This document shows, one piece after another, positions 27,242 to 35,282 of a stretch of DNA of 59,892 bases. The stretch's first letter is position 1; every line of letters starts with the position of its first letter. The translations under genes were made by a program, and so were the position numbers. Origin of the DNA: Chloroflexota bacterium (GTDB taxonomy: Bacteria > Chloroflexota > Anaerolineae > Promineifilales > Promineifilaceae); assembly GCA_013112725.1 (NCBI GenBank), contig JABFFZ010000027.1, positions 1 through 59,892 of the forward strand, read 5' to 3'. A model generated the notes under the pieces. That model was not told the origin of the DNA, did not search any database, and worked only from the letters and a program-made list of their open reading frames with translations.

Positions 27242-27264
27242 AACACGATTTGGCAAATCGTGTT
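27242..27264. repeat. AACACGATTTG palindrome
   Basis: Perfect 11-base arms AACACGATTTG and CAAATCGTGTT around one base. A near-identical copy is at 35035-35057, upstream of the coiled-coil membrane protein gene. Confidence 0.6.
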
Positions 27265-27318
27265 GTTTCGGTTGCCTGACGTGTTGTTGTTACGGGTAGC
27301 CGCGAACTGTTATGGTTA

Positions 27319-28083
27319 TTACCTGAAATGGGGGTGTTGGCAACATGTGGCGGAACGAACGTAGAAGATGATGCGAAGGGGCGGGACGGGTGGGGCGATG
27401 ACTGGTGGGCTCACCAAAATGCTCCTTCCCACCCGTCCCGCCCCGTTTTCCCACCATTTTTCCACGCAAAGGGCGAGACGGCGCGGAGACGAGACCACCC
27501 GTTTCTCACACCGTTTCACCGCGCCGTCCCACCCCTCCGATGGGTGATACGTCATTTTGGCGAGGATGGCAGCCAGATTATCCCGGTCTTCGGCCCAACG
27601 CGCTGGGTTGTTGCGGATGTATTGCCGGGCTGTCTGTAATTCTCGTTCATTGCGAATGATACGTTCATAACAGCCACGCTGCCACACCTTTGACCCCTGG
27701 CTGTGACGTAGATTGTTGATACGGGTGGTCACGGCCGTTTTGTACCGACCCACCACCACACCCAATGACCCGGCCACCGCATTTTGGAAATTGCCGATGG
27801 GCAGCGCCATATCTGCCTGTGCCGGGCACTGGGTGAAATCGAACACCATGTGCGCATGGTTGGACATCACCACCGATTCATCTACCACCACGTGCCGGGC
27901 GTGGTCTTGTTCCGGGATACGGGACAGGGCGGCCACGGCGATGTCATAATAAGCGGGATCGGCGAACAAATTGTACCGTTCATAGGTGCAAATGGTCACA
28001 AAATAATAGGCTGGCGAACGATAATCCCAATCCGGCAGCCGGATGGAACGGCGATGATGTTTGTTTGGGTCGTATTGATTCAT
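27319..28083 (-). CDS. REP-associated tyrosine transposase (RAYT, IS200-like)
   Basis: A 254-residue Y1 transposase of the RAYT group, whose members process REP palindromes. Visible motifs: YFVTICTYERYNLF, HUH-type VMSNHAHMVF (His76, His78), a candidate catalytic Tyr114 in GRYKTAV, and the RAYT tail block KVWQRGCYERIIRNE with YIRNNPARW. Family members usually end about residue 170-180; the last 70-odd residues here come from translation through a REP element at 27374-27540, so the functional C-terminus is probably earlier. REP copies also lie upstream at 28095-28436. No strong ribosome site is visible. Confidence 0.85.
   Translation of the reverse strand: MNQYDPNKHHRRSIRLPDWDYRSPAYYFVTICTYERYNLFADPAYYDIAVAALSRIPEQDHARHVVVDESVVMSNHAHMVFDFTQCPAQADMALPIGNFQNAVAGSLGVVVGRYKTAVTTRINNLRHSQGSKVWQRGCYERIIRNERELQTARQYIRNNPARWAEDRDNLAAILAKMTYHPSEGWDGAVKRCEKRVVSSPRRLALCVEKWWENGAGRVGRSILVSPPVIAPPVPPLRIIFYVRSATCCQHPHFR
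27374..27540. repeat. REP element overlapping the RAYT 3' end
   Basis: A diverged copy of the 166-base unit upstream of the RAYT: AGGGGCGGGACGGGTGGGGC ... GTCCCGCCCC, then GGGCGAGACGGCGCGGAGAC and CACCGCGCCGTCCCACCCCT. Same orientation and internal hairpin layout. Confidence 0.75.
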
Positions 28084-28094
28084 GTCACACCATA

Positions 28095-28260
28095 CCTGGT
28101 AGGGGCGGGACGGGCGGGGCGATACCTGGCGGGTTCACCCAAACGTTTGTTCCCGCCCGTCTCGCCCCGTTTTTGGCGGGGTGGGCGGAACGGGGCGAGA
28201 CGGCGCGGAGACCAGGTTCCACGTCTTACCCACCGCCTCACCGCGCCGTCCCGCCCCTAC
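28095..28260. repeat. REP/BIME unit 1 upstream of RAYT
   Basis: 166 bases containing two imperfect hairpins: GGGGCGGGACGGGCGGGGC pairing with GCCCGTCTCGCCCC, and GGGCGAGACGGCGCGG pairing with CCGCGCCGTCCCGCCCC. An identical copy follows after 10 bases. Confidence 0.85.
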
Positions 28261-28270
28261 GTTGATCGCG

Positions 28271-28436
28271 CCTGGTAGGGGCGGGACGGGCGGGGCGATA
28301 CCTGGCGGGTTCACCCAAACGTTTGTTCCCGCCCGTCTCGCCCCGTTTTTGGCGGGGTGGGCGGAACGGGGCGAGACGGCGCGGAGACCAGGTTCCACGT
28401 CTTACCCACCGCCTCACCGCGCCGTCCCGCCCCTAC
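28271..28436. repeat. REP/BIME unit 2, identical to unit 1
   Basis: A 166-base exact duplicate of 28095-28260, separated by a 10-base spacer. Exact identity implies a recent duplication. Confidence 0.85.
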
Positions 28437-28465
28437 GGCAGGTTGTTTGAAAATTTTTGCAGCGA

Positions 28466-28487
28466 TCTCGCGCCTATGGGCGCGAGA
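28466..28487. other. GC-rich tetraloop hairpin A
   Basis: TCTCGCGCC (28466-28474), loop TATG and GGCGCGAGA (28479-28487): a perfect 9-base stem, about 60 bases past the NACHT-FGE stop codon. Part of a pair with 28489-28508. Confidence 0.6.
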
Positions 28488-28488
28488 G

Positions 28489-28508
28489 GCGGTGCGGGGA
28501 CGCACCGC
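28489..28508. other. GC-rich tetraloop hairpin B
   Basis: GCGGTGCG (28489-28496), loop GGGA and CGCACCGC (28501-28508): a perfect 8-base stem with a 4-base loop, 38 bases past the NACHT-FGE stop codon. The dimensions match the cruciforms reported downstream of DGR variable regions. Confidence 0.6.
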
Positions 28509-28546
28509 TGCCTGCTCCATTACCATTGCGCAGGCAAGAGCAGAGA

Positions 28547-31500
28547 TCAGTGATCAGGATGAGATGGGGGACGACGCACCACCACCCGGAAACCAACAAA
28601 GTCGTTGCGGTTGACTGGGGGGCTGAAGTCGCGGTAGGCCGCGCGCGCAAGGTCCTGGTAGTAGAGCCACGAGCCGCCGCGCAGCACGCGCCGGTTGCCG
28701 CTGCCATCCACTGCCTCATCCTGGGGATCGTCATCTTTGTTCCCGCACCATTCCCAGACGTTGCCGCTGAGGTCATACAGGTTGAGGGCGGCGTTGCGGC
28801 CAGAGGGGTAAAGACCAACGACCGTAGTGCTGTTCAGTCTGCTTTCAATAGTGTTGGCTTTTTCTGCGTCAAAGTCGTCTCCCCAGGGGTAGGCACGGCC
28901 GTGAGGATACCGCGCCGCCACTTCCCATTCGTATTCATGGGGCAACTGCACCGTTTCGCCCAGTTTGTGGCTCAACCAGCGGCAAAAAGCCACCGCCTGA
29001 TACCAGCTTACCGTTTCACGCGGGTGATTGGCGTAAGGGAAGCGTTGTTCCGCTATTTCGCGCAGCAGATCTTTGTTGCCTTGCCAATCTTCGGCTATTT
29101 CTGGCATATTGGCCCACCAACGGCCGTCAGCAAAATCCTTTGCTTCCACAAAACATTGAAACTGGGCATAGGTGACGGGATATTTTGCCAGGCGGTAGGG
29201 GTGTTTAATCACTGCCGGTGGTTCAACAAAGGGGTATGTCCCGGCGGGCACTTCTTCGCCCCAGGCAATGTCGGGTAGTTTCAGGCCATCGCGTTCCACC
29301 ACACCCACGCCGGAGCGGTCATCGAGTGGACGGCCGTCGGGCCAATACAACCGCCCCAAAACGCGGCCGGCGGCAGCCCGGTCGGTGACGGCCACCTGCC
29401 CTTCCGCCGCCAGCGCTGCCAGCAGCCACCCTTTGAGCCGCTGCGCCTTTTTTGTAAACGGATGATCTGGCTCTTGGGGGCGGGTGTGGCGCATAAATTC
29501 TGTTTCGGCCAGCGCCTGCCCAGCCAACACGGCCACTTCTACCTGCGCCAGGGTAATCATACCGCCAGCGGTACCGCGCACCAGCCAATCCATCAATTCG
29601 GCCACATTTTTGGGCGTGTTCTTCTGCTGCCCGGCGGCCAACAAGAACACTTCACGCCACCAGGCCAGGTCACGGCGCACATAGTCGGCCAGTTTCTCGC
29701 CGGGATTGGCCTCCTTCCAGATGTGCAGCGCCGCCAGGTACTCTTGAAAGGTGCGGTGGGGAAAGGTGTAGGTGAAACGGTCGCGGGCTTGCAGCAGCCC
29801 GGCGCGAAACTGCACGTAATCGGTCACCTGTTTGGCCCGGTCATAACTGCCCAAATCCTTTTCTAATTCGTCCCACAACATATCCCGCGTGATGTCCGCC
29901 GCCCGGTCGTCCCGGTCGGCCGCCTTTTCTTGCTGCTCATGCGCCTGGAAAGCGACTCGCGCCAGCGCCCCTTTTAAGGTCTCTATGCGCACATCCAACT
30001 GCGTGATCAGCCCCGGCTCAATCCGCCGCTTGCCGTTTACATCACGCTCAATGCGGTTCTCCCAATGGGCCAGCAGCAGGTTGACGGCCCGCTCATACAG
30101 GTCGGCGCGGTCTTCGGGTAGGGTGCCGTCACGGCCGTGAACCTGGGCCATGAGGGTCAACAACAGCGGGTACTACGCCAGTTCGCGCAAATGCCGCCAC
30201 TGCTGGCTGGCGGCATACAAACGCTGCGCCTCACGCTGGCAGCGGGCAGCATCCCACCCTTTGTAAGGGCCGGTCAGTTGGTACCAGGTCAGGGTGAACT
30301 GCTCAATCTGCTCCGGGGCAAAGAGGGCCAGGTCTACCACCGGAAAATCGGCTTCCGGCAGCCGCCAGGCGTCGCCCCGTTTGTAGGCGTATTCGCGGCA
30401 GGTGACGACCACTTTGCAGTGGGTCAGCGGGGCGGCAAAATCGGCAATCGCCTCCTTGATCAGGGAGCGGCGGTTATCCTCGCGCTTTCGTGTACTTCGT
30501 CCAGCCCATCAAACAGGATCAGCCCGCCTTCTTCGGTCAGCAGGTGTTTGAGGCCAACCAGCGCTTCCTGGCAGCCCCACTGCGGCAGCAGCGTCTGTTC
30601 CAGATATTGCCAGACCAGACCGCCTTTTTTGCCGGGAGGGATATGCGCTGGTAGGGCAGCGGCAAAGTGGCGCAAGATGATGCGCACGGGCAGAGGGGCG
30701 GCTTCGGTCGGCCAGCCGGGCAGGTCACTATTTTCCTGCCCCAGGCGGCGGCGGGCTAACTGCGCCGCCAGATAGTTGACCAGGGTGCTTTTGCCGCCGC
30801 CGGGATAACCGAGGATGACCAGGCGGGGGAGAGCGGCGATGGCGGCAACGGCCGTGACCGGCTCTCCTTCTTCCTTTTCTCCACGCATTGCCTGATCTGG
30901 CTGCCGGGGCCGCAAGATAGCGTCTGCCACCGATTGGCGGGATATACGGCGAATGGGCTGCTGCCCATGCGCCAGATAGAGCGAGGTAAAAACATCGGTG
31001 ACACGCACAACGGCGCTTTCCCGGTCAACGGCATAAAACTCGTCCACTGCGGCCACATCCAGCGGGTCACAGTAACCCAACAGGGTGCGCAGATAATGTT
31101 TTTCCCAGGCATAGGCCGAGGGTGGCAGCAGGCCAGAACCACCCGGCCATTGAAAGATGTTGTTTTGTGTGCCGCTGACCACGCTGTGGGCCACGATCTG
31201 CCCGGCGTGAATGCCGATGGCCTGCCCCGGCTGTAGGGATTGCAAGGCGGCTACCATCTGGCGCATCAGGGCGACCATTTCCCGCTGCAAGGCTGTTTGC
31301 GCCCAGCCCTGGTGTACCTGGATGATGGGTTGCAACACTTTTTCCGTGGCCGCCCATTCCAGAAAGGCGGCTTCAAAAGCGGCGACGGCGGCCGGAAAGT
31401 CCAGGCCGGGCAGGGTTTCCGGGTCATACCCGGCGTCCACAAAGACCTCTTCCAGTTCGTGTACGGAGAGGGGTTGCAGGTATACTAGCCGGGTCAGTTC

Positions 31501-31746
31501 TTTGGCAACGGCCGTGCTGCCAAAGAACTCCGTGAAAATATCGCTCAACAGCGCCTCGTAATCGGGAGCATCCAGGTTCGCTTTGCTAACCATGCCTACT
31601 ACGCCTGCGTGCAGGCAGCGCTGTAATGCCTGGCTGCTTTCATCCCCCTGCCATTTTGCCTGGAAGCGTTGGGCCACTTTGGCAATGATGGGCGCGCTCA
31701 GTTCGGCAGCCAGATTGCTGAGGAAATCGGCGGTAAAAGCGTCCAT
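28547..31746 (-). pseudogene. NACHT ATPase with C-terminal FGE/C-type-lectin domain, interrupted
   Basis: One gene read in three pieces. Piece 1 (31746 to about 30480, up to 428 residues) has an N-terminal helical region, the motif IHAGQIVAHSVVSGTQ (about 179-194), Walker A GYPGGGKST (313-321) and Walker B LILFDGLDEV. A one-base shift near 30480 breaks the frame; the next frame continues NRRSLIKEAIADFAAPL and sensor VVVTCREYAYK. A TAG at 30173-30175 then falls in the conserved [13 protein letters not shown] helix. The rest continues to an FGE-sulfatase domain ([50 protein letters not shown]). Intact, it would be about 1065 residues. NACHT proteins serve in anti-phage defence and signalling. 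Confidence 0.85.
28586..28678 (-). other. Candidate DGR-type variable region in the FGE domain
   Basis: From GGSW to VGFR the protein has the layout of diversity-generating-retroelement targets: [31 protein letters not shown]. Every position where such proteins usually carry template Asn has an NNY codon (CTC, TAC, TAC, GAC, CTT, TAC, GAC, TTC, AGC, GTC, GAC, TTT). Tyr, Asp and Phe are always NNY; the Leu, Ser and Val codons are the informative ones. No reverse transcriptase or template repeat is in this window. Confidence 0.5.
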
Positions 31747-31769
31747 TGTTTTGTCCTGCTCTCGATACC

Positions 31770-31815
31770 GGAGGGGAGGCTTTGGCCGACATGGGTCGGC
31801 TAAAGCCTCCCCTCC
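31770..31815. repeat. Palindrome, GGAGAGGCTTTAGCC family
   Basis: GGAGGGGAGGCTTTGGCCGAC and GTCGGCTAAAGCCTCCCCTCC arms with one mismatch and a short loop, between the EAD protein stop and the NACHT gene start. A relative is at 25492-25539. Confidence 0.65.
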
Positions 31816-31841
31816 TTGTGAGAGAAGTTAGCGGGCGAACG

Positions 31842-32342
31842 TTACTTCTTTTCCGATGCTTCCGGCGGGTTGGCAAGGTGCTGGATGCCGGAGACGATGT
31901 TTTCGGCTTCGATATTGTCGGCGGTGATACGGCCGTGACGCAGCGCCGCGGCTAAAACGGCGGGATCGGGGATGGTTGTGTGGTCGCCGCCCGCCTGTTG
32001 GATACCAACGACGACGTTTGTGGCCTGAATGGTTCTGGCCTGAATGCCACCTACAGGAGTGGTGGCAGCCGGTTGGCTATCCGGCTGTGTCTGCGACAGT
32101 TCGGAAAGTGTCGTTGCCACATCAGGCCAGGCAACATGAGGGCGTTGGATGTGGCAGTGGGTGAGGAGGTCGGGCAGACGGCCGTGACGCAAACAATGTT
32201 CCACGAGCGATTGGGCTTTGCCGATGCGGGTCTTGGGGCCGGGCAGGTTTTCGTATTCGATGCCCAGGTCAAAACAAAGCTGGTTTAGTTCGGCATTGTT
32301 GAAATGTTCGTTGAGCAGGTCGCGCAAGGCCGGCAGGCTCAT
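31842..32342 (-). CDS. Effector-associated-domain protein with IxAxxIxAxxVVxGxQ repeats
   Basis: A 166-residue protein. Residues 1-70 (LRDLLNEHFNNAELNQLCFD, then GIEYENLPG and LVEHCLRHGRLPDLL) match a short helical, death-like effector-associated domain often fused to NACHT or protease modules in Chloroflexi and cyanobacteria. Two copies of a 16-residue motif follow: IQARTIQATNVVVGIQ (100-115) and ITADNIEAENIVSGIQ (139-154). The same motif is in the adjacent NACHT protein. It probably recruits or regulates the NACHT partner encoded 95 bases downstream on the same strand. Function is not established. Confidence 0.75.
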   Translation of the reverse strand: MSLPALRDLLNEHFNNAELNQLCFDLGIEYENLPGPKTRIGKAQSLVEHCLRHGRLPDLLTHCHIQRPHVAWPDVATTLSELSQTQPDSQPAATTPVGGIQARTIQATNVVVGIQQAGGDHTTIPDPAVLAAALRHGRITADNIEAENIVSGIQHLANPPEASEKK

Positions 32343-32417
32343 GGCATTGTCTCCTGACGTCGGAATGCCACTTATCGTAGCCAGAAAAAGGTTATGTCCC
32401 CTGATTGGTCAATGGCA

Positions 32418-32627
32418 TCAAATTCGTGATGATTTGAGGCGCGCAAACTCAGTACTGCTGCTCAAAACCCCTTGATATTTACCGCGCAAGCTGGCCGCTG
32501 GCTTTTTGGCGGTGGTATCTACAACTGTGATAATGTAAATAAAGCCTGGTTTGCCTTCCAACGGTTGCAACGGCCGTAAATACCCCTTTTCATAGACGGC
32601 TTCGACTGTTTTTACAATTGCACTCAT
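32418..32627 (-). CDS. Orphan AF2212/DUF104-type antitoxin
   Basis: A 69-residue protein starting MSAIVKTVEAVYEKGYLRPL, with QPLEGKPGF and the C-terminal RGKYQGVLSSSTEFARLK, typical of DUF104 antitoxins that neutralise PIN-domain VapC toxins. ATG 32627 follows GGAGG. No PIN or other toxin gene is adjacent on either side, so it is an orphan antitoxin or a remnant of a pair. It lies directly upstream of the EAD/NACHT genes on the same strand. Confidence 0.8.
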   Translation of the reverse strand: MSAIVKTVEAVYEKGYLRPLQPLEGKPGFIYIITVVDTTAKKPAASLRGKYQGVLSSSTEFARLKSSRI

Positions 32628-32711
32628 TGTGGCCTCCATCAGAGAACTCATTCTGATCAATGCCGCTATTCTACCTGCTTTCCCGGCAAAATGTAATAAG
32701 ATGTCAGGGAC

Positions 32712-33611
32712 TCAGGGGGTTGCTTCAAGGTGGCACAGTTGCACCGTCTGCAACTGAATAGCGACGGTTTCGTGAATGTCACGGCCGTAGCCACCCGCCA
32801 TTGTCACCACCACCGGAATACCGCGCACACGGCAGCTTTGTAGGACGAGGCGGTCGCGGGCAGCGATGCCCGCGCTACTGAGGGCCAGTTTGCCCAGCCG
32901 GTCATTCACATGTACATCGGCTCCGGCCAAAAAGTAGGCAATATCTGGCTGTGTCGCCAGGGTGGTTTCCAGACCGCCTTGCAAAGCCGCCAGATAGTCA
33001 GCGTCACCAGTACCATCGGGCAGGCCAATGTCCAGGTCGCCGGGAATTTTGCGGAAGGGAAAGTTACTTTCGCCGTGAATGGAGAAGGTGAAGATGGTGT
33101 CGTCGCCGTTGGCGATGTCGGCCGTGCCGTTGCCCTGATGTACGTCACAATCAATGACCGCCACCTGCCGTACTAATCCTTCTGACTGTAAGACGCGGGC
33201 GGCTACGGCCGTGTCATTAAACAGACAATATCCCTGCCCCTCCGCCCGCCGGGCATGGTGTGTGCCCCCACCCAACGAGACGCCAATGCCATCCTTCAAC
33301 GCGGCCCGGCTGGCCCCAATCGTCGCCCCCACCGAATACTGCACCCGCTGCGCCAGTTCTGGCGACCAGGGCAGGCCAATCTGCCGCTGTTCGGCGGCGC
33401 TCAATGTGCCTCGTATGACCCGCTCGATATAGTCCGGGTCATGCGCCAGTGCCAACTGCTCAAAAGTTGCCGGGAGGGGGTGAATTAGATTTTGCGGCGG
33501 CACAATGCCCGCCGCTTCCACCGCCTGCCGCAGCAGTTCATACTTGCCCGCCGGAAAACGATGTCTCTCCGGCAGTGGGTAGGTGTATTGGTCGTAGCGG
33601 AAGATGCGCAT
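32712..33611 (-). CDS. Histone-deacetylase-superfamily enzyme
   Basis: A 299-residue metalloenzyme of the HDAC/acetoin-utilisation/acetylpolyamine amidohydrolase superfamily. Active-site pieces: GGGTHHARR (His118, His119), [11 protein letters not shown] (Asp154, His158; zinc ligands are in this loop), [10 protein letters not shown] and [15 protein letters not shown] with the second zinc Asp. It likely removes acetyl groups from polyamines or proteins. No ribosome site is obvious upstream of 33611. Confidence 0.92.
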   Translation of the reverse strand: MRIFRYDQYTYPLPERHRFPAGKYELLRQAVEAAGIVPPQNLIHPLPATFEQLALAHDPDYIERVIRGTLSAAEQRQIGLPWSPELAQRVQYSVGATIGASRAALKDGIGVSLGGGTHHARRAEGQGYCLFNDTAVAARVLQSEGLVRQVAVIDCDVHQGNGTADIANGDDTIFTFSIHGESNFPFRKIPGDLDIGLPDGTGDADYLAALQGGLETTLATQPDIAYFLAGADVHVNDRLGKLALSSAGIAARDRLVLQSCRVRGIPVVVTMAGGYGRDIHETVAIQLQTVQLCHLEATP

Positions 33612-33639
33612 GGGGGAAGTAATTGGGTAATTGGGTTTG

Positions 33640-34098
33640 GTGGAGCAGAGGTGATGCGTGACGAGTGATACGTGATGCGTGATACGTGACGAGTGATACG
33701 TGACGAGTGATACGTGATGCGTGATACGTGATGCGTGATACGTGATGCGTGATACGTGATGCGTGATACGTGACGAGTGATACGTGACGAGTGATACGTG
33801 ATGCGTGATACGTGACGAGTGATACGTGACGAGTGATACGTGATGCGTGATACGTGACGAGTGACCAGAGAGGATTCACACGTCACACGTCACAGTCACA
33901 CGTCACACGTCACTCATCACTCATCACTCGTCACTCGTCACTCGTCACACGTCACACGTCACAGTCACACGTCACACGTCACTCATCACTCATCACTCGT
34001 CACACGTCACTCGTCACTCGTCACTCGTCACTCGTCACACGTCACTCGTCACACGTCACTCGTCACACGTCACTCGTCACTCGTCACTCGTCACACGT
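33640..34098. repeat. Heptamer minisatellite arranged as a large inverted repeat
   Basis: The left arm (about 33648-33864) is roughly 30 head-to-tail 7-base units (GTGATGC, GTGATAC, GTGACGA). The right arm (about 33878-34098) is roughly 31 units of the complementary type (GTCACAC, GTCACTC, ATCACTC). Their centre is near 33870, so the pair could form a very long imperfect hairpin. Because 7 is not a multiple of 3, frames stay open by chance in all phases; no protein is supported. It fills the gap between the deacetylase and coiled-coil genes. Confidence 0.9.
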
Positions 34099-35014
34099 CA
34101 TCCGCCATCTCTTCCTTGATCTCCTCAATTTCGTCCTGCAAATCTTCCAATACATCTTCTTTGATTTCGGCAGCGGTGGCCCCGCGACGGCCGAAGAGGA
34201 AGTCCCAGCCGATCATCACCAGCGCCAGTTGCGGCAGCCCCCACCAGACCAGGACAAACGTGACCACGGTTTTGACCAACTCTTGCTGCTGAATGACCTG
34301 GGTCTGAATTTGTTCGATAGCGTTGGAAATCTGGTTCACAATGTCAATGTATTGGTCAATGAGGGCGGGCACTTCGGCCACACGGCCGTTGATCGTGGCA
34401 ATATCGCCGGAAATGGAGCTAACGCTCAGGCTGATGGCGGCCAGATTTTCGTTCGTGGTCGCCAGATTTGGCCCCACAGCGCGCAGATTTTCCGGCAGCC
34501 CATCCAGGCTGTTCCCCAGGTCAACAAACGTCTGGTCAAAAGGCGTCGTCGGCTGGTAGTTGATACCTAAATCATAGTTCAACGGGATGCCCAATACCTC
34601 TTCTTCAATCTTAAACTCATTCAGGGTGAGGAGCGTCTGGTCAATACTAGAAGCGACGGCGGCAATGTTGGGGATGGCCGCCTGAACGGCTTCTATCGTA
34701 TCAGGCGTCGTCTCACTCACCACCGCGCTAATCTGGTCTACGATGGGCTGGGTGTCGGTAATCGTTTTGCTGACGTTCAACACCGCCCCCTCCACCGTTT
34801 CCAAACCACTGTTCACGTCGCCCAGCGTGTCTTTTGTCAGCTCCAGGCTGTCTACGGCCGTGTCCAGACTTTCCAGCGTCAGCGTCAGTGTGGCATCTAT
34901 GCCGCCAAAGAAGTTATCTACCAGTTGGCGGCCAAAGTAGACCCCAGCAAAACTAATAACCAGCCCCACCAACCCCAACACCAACATCACAATGCCGATG
35001 ATTCGACGAAACAT
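34091..35014 (-). CDS. Membrane protein with long extracytoplasmic coiled coil
   Basis: A 307-residue protein with an N-terminal transmembrane helix (IIGIVMLVLGLVGLVISFAG), about 200 residues of heptad-like helix rich in Leu, Thr and Asp, a second helix near 255-280 (FVLVWWGLPQLALVMIGWDF), and an acidic cytoplasmic tail (EDVLEDLQDEIEEIKEEM). Both ends are membrane-anchored with the coiled coil outside. No family name recognised. ATG 35014 is preferred over 35026 because GGAGGG precedes it directly. The heptamer array starts at its stop codon. Confidence 0.75.
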   Translation of the reverse strand: MFRRIIGIVMLVLGLVGLVISFAGVYFGRQLVDNFFGGIDATLTLTLESLDTAVDSLELTKDTLGDVNSGLETVEGAVLNVSKTITDTQPIVDQISAVVSETTPDTIEAVQAAIPNIAAVASSIDQTLLTLNEFKIEEEVLGIPLNYDLGINYQPTTPFDQTFVDLGNSLDGLPENLRAVGPNLATTNENLAAISLSVSSISGDIATINGRVAEVPALIDQYIDIVNQISNAIEQIQTQVIQQQELVKTVVTFVLVWWGLPQLALVMIGWDFLFGRRGATAAEIKEDVLEDLQDEIEEIKEEMADDV

Positions 35015-35034
35015 CTTACCCTCCATCGTTCCGT

Positions 35035-35057
35035 AACACGATTTGCCAAATCGTATT
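35035..35057. repeat. AACACGATTTG palindrome
   Basis: AACACGATTTG, one central base, then CAAATCGTATT. Near copy of 27242-27264; here it precedes the coiled-coil membrane protein gene. Confidence 0.55.
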
Positions 35058-35157
35058 GCAGATTATTTTGTAATGGCGGTGATTATACGGCCGTTTCGTC
35101 GTTTCACATATACATAAACCTGACCAGATATGATGTGAATATCGAATAAGTGTCTCA

Positions 35158-35217
35158 TTGACGATAAATCTGCTTTGTGTTAAAGTTTGCTGCAACTTTT
35201 AGTGTAAGATATACACT
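35158..35217 (+). promoter_or_regulatory. Candidate promoter and operator of the nad operon
   Basis: TTGACG (35158-35163) and TAAAGT (35181-35186) are 17 bases apart. Just downstream, AGTGTA (35201-35206) and TACACT (35212-35217) form an inverted repeat with a 5-base centre, a plausible NAD-responsive operator. Regulator identity unknown. Confidence 0.45.
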
Positions 35218-35225
35218 TAATGCCT

Positions 35226-35258
35226 AGATCTGACAGGTTTTTGAAACCTGCCAGGTCT
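35226..35258. repeat. Palindrome, CAGACCTGACAGGTTT family
   Basis: AGATCTGACAGGTTT and AAACCTGCCAGGTCT arms (two mismatches) with a 3-base loop, between the nad promoter and nadC. Confidence 0.65.
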
Positions 35259-35282
35259 CCAGGCAAATGGAGACAGACAAGT

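Noticed and set aside
28466..28508. The two tetraloop hairpins as an intrinsic terminator
   Set aside because: No T tract follows on either strand, so a terminator call is not supported.
28065..28550. Small frames in REP units on both strands
   Set aside because: They are repeat translations with no ribosome site or conserved protein.
33640..34098. CRISPR array
   Set aside because: Units are 7 bases with no spacers, and no cas genes are near.
33485..34570. Long open frames through the heptamer array rich in Ser, Arg, His and Thr
   Set aside because: A 7-base unit keeps all frames open by chance; no ribosome site or family match.
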